Shown here: positions 51,843 to 60,488 of the stretch, piece by piece
Layout: the number at the start of each line of letters is the position of its first letter
Numbering within the stretch: position 1 is the first letter of the stretch
Source of the DNA: Pseudalkalibacillus hwajinpoensis
Lineage (GTDB): Bacteria; Bacillota; Bacilli; Bacillales; Guptibacillaceae
Assembly (NCBI RefSeq): GCF_015234585.1
Contig: NZ_JADFCM010000008.1
Coordinates: forward strand, 744,001 to 808,000
DNA length: 64,000 nt
Direction: 5' to 3'
Notes under the pieces: generated by a model
Seen by the model: only the letters and a program-made list of their open reading frames with translations
Database searches by the model: none
What the model was told of the DNA's origin: nothing
Program-made: the position numbers and the translations under genes

Positions 51843-53636
51843 ATGGAAGACCTCATCTATGATTTTCATTTTTTTCTTATTTTGATTTCGATCTTAATGG
51901 TAGTCAGCTATACTTATACAGCATTTGATTTTCATGAAAAGGTTTACAATATAGCGCATTCATATCGACAGCTATGGATATTTGGTAGTGCATTAGCAAT
52001 GGGGACAGGGATTTGGATTCTACAGTATCTTGTACTGTTAGGGATATCAACAGCTGTCTCATCCTTTTACACTCCCTGGTTTGTTATCATTACTTTAGTT
52101 ATTCCTGTTGTTGGATCACTCCTGTCATTCAACATCATTTCATCAAAAAGACAATTGAAACAGTTGGTTGTGGCAAGTTTCTCTCTCACCATTGTTTTGG
52201 TTTTTTTGCAATTGTTAACATCTGTCTATTTATTAGAGGAGATTTACCGATTGAAAGATTGGTGGAAAATTGTCATTCCAGGTTTGATCGCTTTCATTTC
52301 GACAATCTGTAGTTTTTGGTTAGTTTATGGTGTATCAAATGAAAAGCGGAACTCCTGGGGGAAATTATCAGGGGCAATTGTGTTTGGTCTAGGTACTCTC
52401 GCCCTTCATTATTTTACGATGGTTTCTTCGGCTTCAAATTCAAATTTTAAAGTAGAAAGCTACAGTGAAAATACGGTGTTACAGTATCTTGTGTTGATTG
52501 GCATATTCATTATTTCTGTTTTAATTTTAATTAGTGTGATTCGAGGTCAAAAGTTAGAAGAACAGGCCTCACAACTTCAGGAGAGTGAGCGGAAATACCA
52601 CTCACTCGTCGAAAATAGTCCCGATGGTATCATGGTATTAGATATTAGCGGTCAAATACTTAATATGAACCCCGCTTTAGAAAAAATGAGTGGCTACTCA
52701 TCGAATAGCACAAGTAATAAAACGAGTTTTCAATTCGTGGATCAGCGTTATTTAAAGCAGACGTTGAATTGTTTTGAAAGAACGAAAGAAGGGATTCCGC
52801 AAAAGTGTGAATCTGCCATTGTTCATCGAGAAGGTCACTCGGTTCATGTGAAGTTAATTTCAATTCCACATATAGTTCATGGGAAAGTACAGGGTGTTAT
52901 TGTCATAGTGGAAGATATTACAGAATTTAAAGAAACAGAAGCACTGCTAAGACGCTCAGAGAAATTAACTGCGGTAGGAGAGCTTGCAGCAGGAGTTGCA
53001 CATGAAATAAGAAATCCTCTTACTTCTTTAAAGGGCTTTGCAACATTAGTTTATAGCTCTTCTGAAGACGATAAATCAAAAGAGTTTCTTCAAATCATGT
53101 TATCGGAAATTGATCGCATTAATTTCATCGTGAGCGAATTTATGCTCCTTGCAAAACCTCAAGAGAAAGAGTTTGGAGAAAGTGATCTTATTTCATTGCT
53201 TCAGCACGTAGTCGCCCTTCTTAAATCGCAGGCAATCCTGAAGAACATCGTTATTCGAACACAGTATGAGTGTGATCACTTTCCTATTTTAGGAGAAGAA
53301 AATCAGCTAAAGCAAGTGTTTGTCAATGTCGTGAAAAACGCTATTGAAGCTATGCCTAATGGCGGCACTATCTTTGTAAAGGTAAAAGAAAACGAGAAAA
53401 AAGAAGCGGTTATTACGATTGTAGATCAGGGTGTAGGTATTCCAGAGCACCAATTACCAAGGATCGGAGAACCATTTTATACGTTGAAGGAGAATGGGAC
53501 TGGACTGGGACTAATGGTTAGTTTTAGCATTATTGATAACCATAACGGGAGAATGCGTTTAACAAGTGTTGAGGGAGAAGGAACTACCGTCGAAGTGATC
53601 CTGCCAGTTTATGAGAATAAACTGGTGAACGTTTGA
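51843..53636 (+). CDS. Membrane histidine kinase with MHYT-like sensor and PAS domain
   Basis: The 597-residue kinase has seven hydrophobic N-terminal segments (about 8-235) arranged like an MHYT sensor. One repeat retains LGTLALHYFTM, but an earlier repeat, GTGIWILQYLVL, has Gln where His is expected. A PAS domain (about 255-370), HisKA (VAHEIRNPLTSLKGFATLV) and HATPase_c (VDQGVGIPEHQLP, NGTGLGLMVSF) follow. It is an orphan kinase of sporulation-phosphorelay type. The ATG at 51843 is preceded by GGAG at 51833-51836; the upstream ATG at 51819 lacks a Shine-Dalgarno. Confidence 0.87.
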   Translation: MEDLIYDFHFFLILISILMVVSYTYTAFDFHEKVYNIAHSYRQLWIFGSALAMGTGIWILQYLVLLGISTAVSSFYTPWFVIITLVIPVVGSLLSFNIISSKRQLKQLVVASFSLTIVLVFLQLLTSVYLLEEIYRLKDWWKIVIPGLIAFISTICSFWLVYGVSNEKRNSWGKLSGAIVFGLGTLALHYFTMVSSASNSNFKVESYSENTVLQYLVLIGIFIISVLILISVIRGQKLEEQASQLQESERKYHSLVENSPDGIMVLDISGQILNMNPALEKMSGYSSNSTSNKTSFQFVDQRYLKQTLNCFERTKEGIPQKCESAIVHREGHSVHVKLISIPHIVHGKVQGVIVIVEDITEFKETEALLRRSEKLTAVGELAAGVAHEIRNPLTSLKGFATLVYSSSEDDKSKEFLQIMLSEIDRINFIVSEFMLLAKPQEKEFGESDLISLLQHVVALLKSQAILKNIVIRTQYECDHFPILGEENQLKQVFVNVVKNAIEAMPNGGTIFVKVKENEKKEAVITIVDQGVGIPEHQLPRIGEPFYTLKENGTGLGLMVSFSIIDNHNGRMRLTSVEGEGTTVEVILPVYENKLVNV

Positions 53637-53660
53637 GGAAATGGAGTTATTACAAATTAA

Positions 53661-53711
53661 GAAAACGAGAAAAACGCGCTAGCAAGTTGCTAGCGCGTTT
53701 TTCTCGTTTTC
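53661..53711. terminator. Near-perfect 51-bp palindromic bidirectional terminator
   Basis: A 25-nt left arm (53661-53685) is exactly complementary to a 25-nt right arm (53687-53711) around G53686. It includes CGCGCTAGC and A/T-rich flanks. It serves the convergent kinase and Xre genes. Confidence 0.88.
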
Positions 53712-53742
53712 TAAATATCGTTTTTAATAAGTAGTTATCATT

Positions 53743-53970
53743 TCAGGTATCCGCTTTTTCTAACTGCTCAATTGTTTCCTTTTCAAGAAATTCAGAGGCT
53801 GGAATATCTAAAGCTGTTGATATTTTTAAAAGTGTTTGAACGTCTGGCTGATAGCGGTTTTCTTCTATTTTCTGCATAAGTCCCGCTCCAATCCGCACTT
53901 TCACCGCTAATTCTGAAATGGTTAAGTTGGCTTCCAAACGGTGCTTACGTATTTTGTCTGCTGTGTTCAT
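53743..53970 (-). CDS. Xre-type helix-turn-helix regulator
   Basis: The 75-residue protein consists of a Cro/C1 HTH: KIRKHRLEANLTISELAVKVRIGAGLMQKIEENRYQPDVQTLLKISTALD (residues about 6-56). It is similar to small stress-gene regulators. The ATG lies inside the 3' end of the upstream usp gene (26-bp overlap) behind GAGGAGG, so the two are translationally coupled. It may control the usp gene or stress response; targets are unknown. Confidence 0.88.
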   Translation of the reverse strand: MNTADKIRKHRLEANLTISELAVKVRIGAGLMQKIEENRYQPDVQTLLKISTALDIPASEFLEKETIEQLEKADT

Positions 53971-54433
53971 CTTTCTCAGCCTCCTCAGCAGGTACTTTAC
54001 TTCCTCTTACGACGAGTACATCACAACTTGCGTGACGAGTGATATGTTCAGAGACGCTGCCCATCAGCAATCTTTCTACGCGATTCATCCCTGTTGCTCC
54101 GCAAACAATTAAATCTATTTTATTTTGTGGAGCGATCTTTCTTGCGATTTTTGCTTTTGGGGATCCGTATTCAATCACTGTATCAACATTCGAAATTCCT
54201 GCCATTCGTGCTTTTTCTTCGTACTCCTTTAATAGACGCTTTCCAAAGTCTTCTGCTCGTTCCGTTGCGATATCGTAAAGTTCAAAAGTTGAGAAATTTC
54301 TCGTATCAATGACATGAGCAATCAGTAGGGACGCCTCGTCTTGAATCGAAAGTTCTACAGCTTTGGAAAAAGCAATCTCTGCAGAATCAGAACCGTCAAC
54401 AGCAACAAGTATGTTTGAATGCTTTACGCTCAT
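53945..54433 (-). CDS. Universal stress protein UspA family
   Basis: The 162-residue Usp protein has ILVAVDGSDSAEIAF at the start and the ATP-binding motif CGATGMNRVERLLMGSVSEHI near 112-132. A charged C-terminal tail (EEAEKDEHSRQNT) is encoded in the part overlapping the Xre gene. ATG behind GGGAGGG. With the Xre regulator it forms a two-gene minus-strand unit closed by the 51-bp palindromic terminator. Confidence 0.92.
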   Translation of the reverse strand: MSVKHSNILVAVDGSDSAEIAFSKAVELSIQDEASLLIAHVIDTRNFSTFELYDIATERAEDFGKRLLKEYEEKARMAGISNVDTVIEYGSPKAKIARKIAPQNKIDLIVCGATGMNRVERLLMGSVSEHITRHASCDVLVVRGSKVPAEEAEKDEHSRQNT

Positions 54434-54563
54434 TCTAATACCCTCCCAATAGAAACTTTATTTCTTAGCTTTATTGTATAACGTCTTATTCGTCATTACT
54501 GTGAGATATATCACTATTAAGATGAAAATATTCTATTTCAATAAAAAATGGCATAAACTTAAG

Positions 54564-54592
54564 TTGACAAAACTGCATTCGTGCGATAGTTT
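54564..54592 (+). promoter_or_regulatory. Possible promoter upstream of mntA
   Basis: TTGACA (54564-54569), 17 nt, TAGTTT (54587-54592). The -10 is weak. An 8-bp inverted repeat ACAAAACT/AGTTTTGT lies across the spacer and -10. The leader to mntA would be about 230 nt. The rest of 54434-54826 shows no gene. Confidence 0.4.
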
Positions 54593-54665
54593 TGTACTAA
54601 GGAAACATTTGTGGGTAAGGGAACGTTAGTTAATTAATATTACACATTTATTTTTTTGCTTCGAA

Positions 54666-54681
54666 GTTGCCTTAGGGAAAG
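54666..54681 (+). promoter_or_regulatory. Candidate MntR box
   Basis: GTTGCCTTAGGGAAAG is close to the Bacillus MntR operator TTTGCCTTAAGGAAAC (three differences). It lies 146 bp before mntA, in the expected regulatory region of a manganese uptake operon. Confidence 0.55.
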
Positions 54682-54826
54682 AATTATTTAGTTGGTAAAA
54701 AACAAAGCCGTTAAGCAAATGTTTTTCGTTAAATTGAAATAGATAAGCACCTTACAGAAACAACGCCCATACGTTAGGTAAAGGGAAATGGTGGCGGTAT
54801 AAATAGAAAAAGAGAGGTTGGTAAAT

Positions 54827-55756
54827 GTGAAAAAGTGGTTAGGATATGTTTTCGGAGTAGGACTATTTTTGATCGTGATGTCGGGGTGCAGCAGTACTGA
54901 GACAAACAAAGATAGTGAAGGAAAAATTAATGTGACGACAACCATCGGGCAAATTGGAGACATTGCAGAAAACATTGGTAAGAACCATGTGCAAGTCGAT
55001 TCCTTAATGGGTCCTGGTATTGATCCTCACTTATATAAAGCCTCGCAAGGAGACATTAATAAGCTATCGAATGCAGATGTCATTTTCTATAATGGTCTTC
55101 ATCTAGAAGGGAAAATGGGTGAGATATTTGCGAAGATGAAGGGAGAAAAACCAACCTATCCTGTTGCAGAAGCTATTCCTGAAGAGAAGCTATTAATCAC
55201 TCAGGGAAATTCAAAAGCCGTTGATCCTCATGTGTGGTTTGATATTGATTTATGGAAATATGCTGTGCTAGAAGTTCGCGACGGATTAATTGAATATGAT
55301 CCCGATCACAAAGAAGATTACGAGAAAAATGCAGAGGAATATTTAGAAGAGCTAACTAAGCTACAAGAAGAAGCACAATCAAAATTGAATGAAATCCCAG
55401 AAGAGAGTCGTGTTCTTGTTACGGCCCACGATGCATTTCAATACTTCGGTCAGGCATATGGCATGGAAGTGAAGGGGCTACAAGGATTAAGTACAGATTC
55501 AGAATATGGACTTAGGGATGTTCAAAATCTTGTGAATGTATTAGCAGATCAAAATATTAAGGCTGTATTTATTGAAAGCAGTATCTCAGAACGTTCGATT
55601 AATGCAGTCGTTGAAGGAGCAAGAAAAAAAGGTCATGAGGTTGAAATAGGTGGCGAATTGTTCTCGGATGCGATGGGTGAGAAGGGTTCACCTGAGGGGA
55701 CGTATATAGGCATGTATCAACATAACATTGAAACGATTGTGGAAGCGTTGAAATAG
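54827..55756 (+). CDS. mntA: Manganese ABC transporter substrate-binding lipoprotein
   Basis: The 309-residue lipoprotein (signal peptide with MSGCSS lipobox, cysteine near 20) is a cluster A-I (TroA/MntA) metal-binding protein. Metal-site motifs: GIDPHLYKAS, NGLHLEGKM, DPHVWFD, and FSDAMGEKGSPEGTYIGMYQ. The GTG at 54827, 9 nt after AGAGAGG, is preferred over the TTG at 54818 which abuts it. First of four genes in the mntABCD order. It binds Mn(II) outside the membrane; Zn cannot be excluded from sequence alone. Confidence 0.9.
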   Translation: MKKWLGYVFGVGLFLIVMSGCSSTETNKDSEGKINVTTTIGQIGDIAENIGKNHVQVDSLMGPGIDPHLYKASQGDINKLSNADVIFYNGLHLEGKMGEIFAKMKGEKPTYPVAEAIPEEKLLITQGNSKAVDPHVWFDIDLWKYAVLEVRDGLIEYDPDHKEDYEKNAEEYLEELTKLQEEAQSKLNEIPEESRVLVTAHDAFQYFGQAYGMEVKGLQGLSTDSEYGLRDVQNLVNVLADQNIKAVFIESSISERSINAVVEGARKKGHEVEIGGELFSDAMGEKGSPEGTYIGMYQHNIETIVEALK

Positions 55757-55776
55757 GATAAGAAGGAGGTAGGGAT

Positions 55777-56532
55777 ATGAATCCAATTCATGTATCAAAT
55801 TTAACGGTTGCCTATGACCGTAAGCCTGTACTTCAGGAAGTAACGGTTGAAATGCCAGAAGGAAAGCTAATAGGCGTTGTTGGTCCCAATGGTGCTGGTA
55901 AATCAACGTTAATCAAAGCTATTTTAGGGTTAATTCCAATAGCCTCGGGATCTGTAGAAATTTACGGAAAATCATATCGTACTCAGCGAAAACTAGTTGG
56001 TTATGTACCACAGCGAGGGTCAGTGGATTGGGATTTCCCTACGAATGCCCTTGATGTCGTATTGATGGGAAGATACGGGCATATCGGCTGGTTTAAACGG
56101 CCTGGTAAGAAGGATACTGCTATTGCTATGCAGGCGCTTGATAAAGTGGGCATGAAAGAGTATGCAAATCGGCAGATCAGTCAGCTATCAGGTGGCCAAC
56201 AACAAAGAGTGTTTCTTGCAAGAGCCCTTGCCCAGGATGCGACAGTTTATTTCATGGATGAACCATTTGTTGGCGTTGATGCAGCTACTGAAAAAGCGAT
56301 TATCTCACTTTTAAATGAGCTGAAAGCACAGGGAAAGACCGTCCTTGTTGTTCACCATGATTTGCAGACAGTGAAGGAGTATTTTGATTGGACTCTTTTG
56401 TTAAATAAAAGAAAAATTGCTCTCGGTCCTACAGATGAAGTATTTACGATTGAAAACTTACAAAAAACATATGGTGGAAGACTATCATTTCTTGATTCTG
56501 AGGTCAGCACACCATTTGTAGTTCAACCTTAA
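55777..56532 (+). CDS. mntB: Manganese ABC transporter ATPase
   Basis: The 251-residue ATPase has Walker [11 protein letters not shown] (about 36-45), Q-loop, signature [15 protein letters not shown], Walker [13 protein letters not shown] and switch H in VVHHDLQT. The insertion [27 protein letters not shown] is typical of metal-importer ATPases. ATG behind AAGGAGG, 20 bp after mntA. It acts with permeases MntC and MntD. Confidence 0.93.
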   Translation: MNPIHVSNLTVAYDRKPVLQEVTVEMPEGKLIGVVGPNGAGKSTLIKAILGLIPIASGSVEIYGKSYRTQRKLVGYVPQRGSVDWDFPTNALDVVLMGRYGHIGWFKRPGKKDTAIAMQALDKVGMKEYANRQISQLSGGQQQRVFLARALAQDATVYFMDEPFVGVDAATEKAIISLLNELKAQGKTVLVVHHDLQTVKEYFDWTLLLNKRKIALGPTDEVFTIENLQKTYGGRLSFLDSEVSTPFVVQP

Positions 56533-56544
56533 GGAGGGAGAATA

Positions 56545-57912
56545 ATGTTAAATGAGCTCCTCCTAACGCTACAGGATGCAAATACACAGTGGGTGCTATT
56601 GGGTACAATTCTTCTCGGAGTGGCAAGTGGTGTTCTCGGCAGTTTTGCCCTTCTTAGGAAACAAAGCTTAATTGGTGATGCTATGGCTCATGCAGCACTT
56701 CCTGGGATTTGCATTGCTTTTCTACTGTATGGAACAAAATCGATTGGCTGGTTTTTAGTAGGTGCAGCGATATCTGGCTTACTTGCAACCTACTTTATTC
56801 AAGCTATTATTAACCATTCGCGTATTAAAGAAGACACGGCGATCGGATTGGTACTCTCAGTGTTTTTTGGATTTGGGATTGTCTTATTAACTAAAATCGC
56901 TCAATCTGAAAATGGTAACCAGAGTGGTCTTGATGACTTTATATTCGGTCAGGCAGCATCGCTTGTAGGAAATGACGTTCGAGTTATTTCGGGGATTGCA
57001 ATCGTGCTCCTCGTGATCACCTGGCTACTCTTTAAAGAATTGAAGCTATTTACATTCGACCGCCAATTCGCAAAAGGAATTGGATTACCTACAGGGTTTC
57101 TTAATGCATTATTGATGACACTAATCGTCAGTGCAGTTGTGATTGGTTTACAAGCGGTGGGAGTTATTTTAATGGCCGCTATGCTCATTACTCCTGCAAT
57201 ATCTGCAAGGTATTGGACTGATCGACTTGATCGGATGGTTATAGTAGCGGGAACAATTGGTGCTTTATCCGGAATTCTTGGCACGATATTAAGCTCTATG
57301 GCAAATCGACTTCCGACAGGACCTGTCATCGTCATTGCAGCAACGGTTATTTTCTTAATTTCGCTCGTTTTTGCTCCAAACCGAGGGCTTTTATCGAAAG
57401 GTTTAAAATTGTATCGCGTTCGTAAAAGTGTTGCTAAGGAAACAGTTTTTCAAACGATGTATGATCTTTCTGAAGAAGTTAGCTTATCCACTACGAATTT
57501 TGCGTTCACTATAGCTCAGCTTGAAGAAAGAAGAAAAATGCCACGTCGTAAACTAGAGTCGATTCTACATCAGCTTCAAAAAGAAGGATACGTCTTCCAG
57601 CAAGTGAGTGGTAAGTGGCGCCTCACTGAGTTAGGTGCTTATAAGGCGCATGAAATTACAATGAACAATCGACTATTCGAGATTTACACTATGTATGAAA
57701 TGAAATTTGCTCATCTTCAATCAAAGACAAACGATGAGTGGCATTATAAAGACCTTCCTGCAAAAGCCGTAGAAGATCTTACACGTCTAATGGATGTTCA
57801 TGAACGGGCGCTTAAGTTAAATCCAGTTCATTTTGCTAGAGGAGAAAAGTATCATGTCAAAGCACCTTCTCAAAGCACAAAAAAGCGTAAGAAGGAGGTG
57901 AATTCCTCATGA
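56545..57912 (+). CDS. mntC: Manganese ABC permease with C-terminal winged-helix domain
   Basis: The 455-residue protein has an ABC-3 permease domain with about eight membrane segments (1-290) starting GVLGSFALLRKQSLIGDAMAHAALPG. A C-terminal cytosolic domain (about 300-455) resembles a DtxR/MntR-type winged helix plus dimerisation helices (RRKLESILHQLQKEGYVFQQ, RLTELGAYKAHEITMNNRL). The long C-terminus is also a feature of B. subtilis MntC. ATG behind AAGGAGGG; it overlaps mntD by 4 bp. Confidence 0.92.
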   Translation: MLNELLLTLQDANTQWVLLGTILLGVASGVLGSFALLRKQSLIGDAMAHAALPGICIAFLLYGTKSIGWFLVGAAISGLLATYFIQAIINHSRIKEDTAIGLVLSVFFGFGIVLLTKIAQSENGNQSGLDDFIFGQAASLVGNDVRVISGIAIVLLVITWLLFKELKLFTFDRQFAKGIGLPTGFLNALLMTLIVSAVVIGLQAVGVILMAAMLITPAISARYWTDRLDRMVIVAGTIGALSGILGTILSSMANRLPTGPVIVIAATVIFLISLVFAPNRGLLSKGLKLYRVRKSVAKETVFQTMYDLSEEVSLSTTNFAFTIAQLEERRKMPRRKLESILHQLQKEGYVFQQVSGKWRLTELGAYKAHEITMNNRLFEIYTMYEMKFAHLQSKTNDEWHYKDLPAKAVEDLTRLMDVHERALKLNPVHFARGEKYHVKAPSQSTKKRKKEVNSS

Positions 57913-58793
57913 GTTATGGAGCATGGATTATGCTTACTGGTTCTTTAGTGGGAGTATCGTGTGGGATCATCGGGTGTTTTTTAATATTACGTAAAATGGC
58001 GATGCTTGCTGATGCGATCAGTCACACCGTTTTGCTAGGTATTGTATTGGCATACCTCGTAAGTCATTCACTAGAAGGGATTTATATGCTCGTTGGTGCA
58101 GGGATTATAGGTCTATTGACCGCCTTTTTAGTGCAGGTGCTTCATTCAAGCGGTGTGCAATCTGATGCCGCTATCGGTGTAGTGTTTACTTCTCTATTCG
58201 CATTCGGAGTTATTCTTCTGTCAGCTTTTGCTAGTAAAGTACACCTTGATGTTAACCACGCTCTTATGGGAGAGATCACCTTTATTCCGTGGAATACGTT
58301 AACGATAGGTGGAATGGACCTTGGACCTTCCGCGGTCTGGATGCTTGGAAGTGTGCTGGTGATTAATCTTATTTTGATTTTCACGTTTTATAAAGAGATT
58401 AAGATAAGTTCGTTTGATCCTGCGATGGCTTCGGCTATTGGTATTCCAGTTATGTTCATCCATTACCTACTCATGTCAATGGTTTCAATCACGACGGTTG
58501 CTTCTTTTGATAGTGTAGGGGCTATTCTAGTCGTAGCCATGCTTATCGTACCGGGAGCTACAGCCTATTTATTGACAGATAAATTACTTGTTATGTTAAT
58601 CATCAGTGCAGGTGTTGGTGTAGTTGCGGCGATCGGTGGTTATTATGCTGCGCTCGCTTGGAATATTTCGATCTCAGGTTCTATGGCATCGATTGCTGGG
58701 ATGATGTTTGCGATCACATTTATCCTTTCACCGAGACACGGTTTATTATCAAAAGTCATAGCAAGGAAAGGAATTATCGCTGATCAGTCTTAA
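57909..58793 (+). CDS. mntD: Manganese ABC transporter permease
   Basis: The 294-residue ABC-3 permease has about eight membrane segments, with ILRKMAMLADAISHTVLLGIVLAYL near the N-terminus and LSPRHGLLSKVIARK at the C-terminus. It lacks the extra domain of MntC. Start ATG overlaps mntC by 4 bp, behind AAGGAGGTG. Last gene of mntABCD. Confidence 0.93.
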   Translation: MSYGAWIMLTGSLVGVSCGIIGCFLILRKMAMLADAISHTVLLGIVLAYLVSHSLEGIYMLVGAGIIGLLTAFLVQVLHSSGVQSDAAIGVVFTSLFAFGVILLSAFASKVHLDVNHALMGEITFIPWNTLTIGGMDLGPSAVWMLGSVLVINLILIFTFYKEIKISSFDPAMASAIGIPVMFIHYLLMSMVSITTVASFDSVGAILVVAMLIVPGATAYLLTDKLLVMLIISAGVGVVAAIGGYYAALAWNISISGSMASIAGMMFAITFILSPRHGLLSKVIARKGIIADQS

Positions 58794-58858
58794 TCATTTA
58801 ACGCGATGAATCGCAAAAGAAATGATTCGAAACTATATGAAAATTATGTGATCTGTAG

Positions 58859-58953
58859 TATAGTAAAGAAATGCGATAGCTTGTGTCCACAAGACTATCT
58901 CCTCAATTAGTAGCCCTGTAAGCGAATGCTGGATTCGCTTACAGGGCTTTTTT
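58859..58953 (+). ncRNA. Candidate small RNA or mnt 3' UTR with two hairpins
   Basis: A TATAGT box at 58859-58864 (no good -35) is followed by a bulged hairpin GATAG-CTTGTG / CACAAG-CTATC at 58873-58897, a pyrimidine-rich CTCCTC single strand, and a strong terminator. The mntD stop is 65 bp upstream. It may be an independent sRNA or just the 3' UTR. Confidence 0.35.
58912..58953 (+). terminator. Strong intrinsic terminator downstream of mntD
   Basis: AGCCCTGTAAGCGAAT (58912-58927) pairs perfectly with ATTCGCTTACAGGGCT (58933-58948), followed by six T. Beyond it, up to 59169, no gene or other signal is supported. Confidence 0.9.
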
Positions 58954-59169
58954 CATTGAGTAAATTTTTTCTGTCATCATCTTGATTTCTAGAATAATGA
59001 TACATTCGAGGGAATGTTTCTTCAAACGTAAAGTAAGGACTAAAAGAGTCCGAAATCGAACTTTCCTATAAATGGATAAGCAGAATCATAATCTTTTAGA
59101 TTGAAAGTAAGCATTACTGGGAATAGAAAGAATGGATAAATGATATGAAAGAATGGAAGGAGATTGACA

Positions 59170-60009
59170 ATGGACACTGGTACTGCGGCGAAACACAAAG
59201 CAAAACAAGCATCAAATGATGTTAAACCATGGATAAGAGGATTAGCAAGAATGGGGTATGCAGCCAAAGGAGTTGTTTACTTAATAATCGGGATTTTAGC
59301 TCTACAGGCAGCATTTGGCCCCGGGGGTAAAACAACTGATTCAAAAGGTGCTTTCGCTACTATTGCAGGAAAGCCATTTGGTGAAGCACTTTTATGGGTT
59401 CTCATAGTTGGGTTAATCGGTTATTCCGTATGGAAAGGTCTCCAGGGAATAAAGGATCCAGATCATTATGGTAACGATACGAAAGGCATTTTAATTCGCA
59501 TTGGATTTGTTGGCGCGGGTATTATTCATTTATTTCTTGCCTATAATGCTGTTTCTATTATTACAAGAGCGGGAAGTTCATCTTCTGGCAGTAAACAATC
59601 AATGTCTGCTAAACTATTAGGACAGCCTTTTGGTCAATGGATCATTGGATTTCTTGGGTTATGCTTAATTGGTTTTGGTATTTATCAGGTTATTCGTGGT
59701 TACAAGAAATCCTTTATGAAACAGCTTAAGCAGTATGAAATGCACGATCAAGAAGAATGGTGGGGCAAACGTGCTGGACAAATCGGACTTGCAGCACGAG
59801 GTGTTGTCTTCACGATGATGGGCGTATTCTTTATTCAGACAGCGATCACGGCTAACCCTGATAAAACTAAGGGGCTCGATGGAGCGCTTTCAGAATTAGC
59901 TCAACAACCATATGGTGCTATCTTGCTTGGACTAGTTGCCATTGGATTTATCGCTTATGGCATTTTTATGTTTGTAAAAGGGAAGAATAGAAGAATGCAA
60001 ATTTCTTAA
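59170..60009 (+). CDS. DUF1206 membrane protein (triple repeat)
   Basis: The 279-residue protein has six membrane segments formed by three repeated units, each opening with a motif like R-x-G-x-x-A-x-G-V-V-x-x-x-x-G (RMGYAAKGVVYLIIG, RIGFVGAGIIHLFLA, QIGLAARGVVFTMMG) and containing a second FGxxLLWxLxxGLIGY-type half. This is the DUF1206 family; the function is unknown. The ATG at 59170 follows AAGGAG; the TTG at 59164 is too close to it. A thioredoxin-like gene follows 29 bp later. Confidence 0.85.
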   Translation: MDTGTAAKHKAKQASNDVKPWIRGLARMGYAAKGVVYLIIGILALQAAFGPGGKTTDSKGAFATIAGKPFGEALLWVLIVGLIGYSVWKGLQGIKDPDHYGNDTKGILIRIGFVGAGIIHLFLAYNAVSIITRAGSSSSGSKQSMSAKLLGQPFGQWIIGFLGLCLIGFGIYQVIRGYKKSFMKQLKQYEMHDQEEWWGKRAGQIGLAARGVVFTMMGVFFIQTAITANPDKTKGLDGALSELAQQPYGAILLGLVAIGFIAYGIFMFVKGKNRRMQIS

Positions 60010-60038
60010 TTTATGAAGTATTAAAGAAGGTGAATCAA

Positions 60039-60359
60039 CTGAATCAGACGACACTTGAAGAAGCAAGAAATGGAATTGAACAGAATCGCTTGTACTTTTT
60101 GTATTTGTATGGAACAAATTGCTCTGTATGCCATGCTCTTTTGCCTCAAGTTGAGGAAGTATTAGAGGATTTTCCACAAATCATACGAGAGAAGTTAAAC
60201 GTTCATGAAATTCCAGAAGCAGCAGGTGCCTTTTCTGTTTTCACCATTCCCGTGCTTTTGTTATATGTGGAAGGAAAAGAAAGCATTAGAGAAGCGCGAT
60301 TCGTTAATATCGACTCCCTTCGTTCATCGATCAATCGAATTGTTACGATGTTAGATTAG
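60039..60359 (+). CDS. Thioredoxin-like protein (CSVC active site), possible CUG start
   Basis: About 106 residues with YLYGTNCSVCHALLPQVEEV giving a CxxC active site and the cis-proline loop FSVFTIPVLLLY. It is a thioredoxin-fold protein, probably a cytosolic disulfide reductase. The GTG at 60030 overlaps the Shine-Dalgarno AAGAAGGTGA itself; the next usable codon is CTG at 60039, 5-8 nt after it. No in-frame ATG exists before the active site. If GTG is used the protein is 109 residues. A terminator follows. Confidence 0.82.
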   Translation: MNQTTLEEARNGIEQNRLYFLYLYGTNCSVCHALLPQVEEVLEDFPQIIREKLNVHEIPEAAGAFSVFTIPVLLLYVEGKESIREARFVNIDSLRSSINRIVTMLD

Positions 60360-60362
60360 CCG

Positions 60363-60389
60363 AAAAACACTCAATATGAGTGTTTTTTT
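60363..60389 (+). terminator. Intrinsic terminator
   Basis: AAAAACACTCA (60363-60373), loop ATA, TGAGTGTTTTT (60377-60387), T-run. Ends the DUF1206-thioredoxin unit. Confidence 0.85.
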
Positions 60390-60488
60390 GTTATATCTTT
60401 ATTAAGAGTTGAAAAACCATATACAGTAGAATGGAAAATTCAGTATACTGAACATAATCCAATGTGAAAGGAAATATGTGAAGTACGA

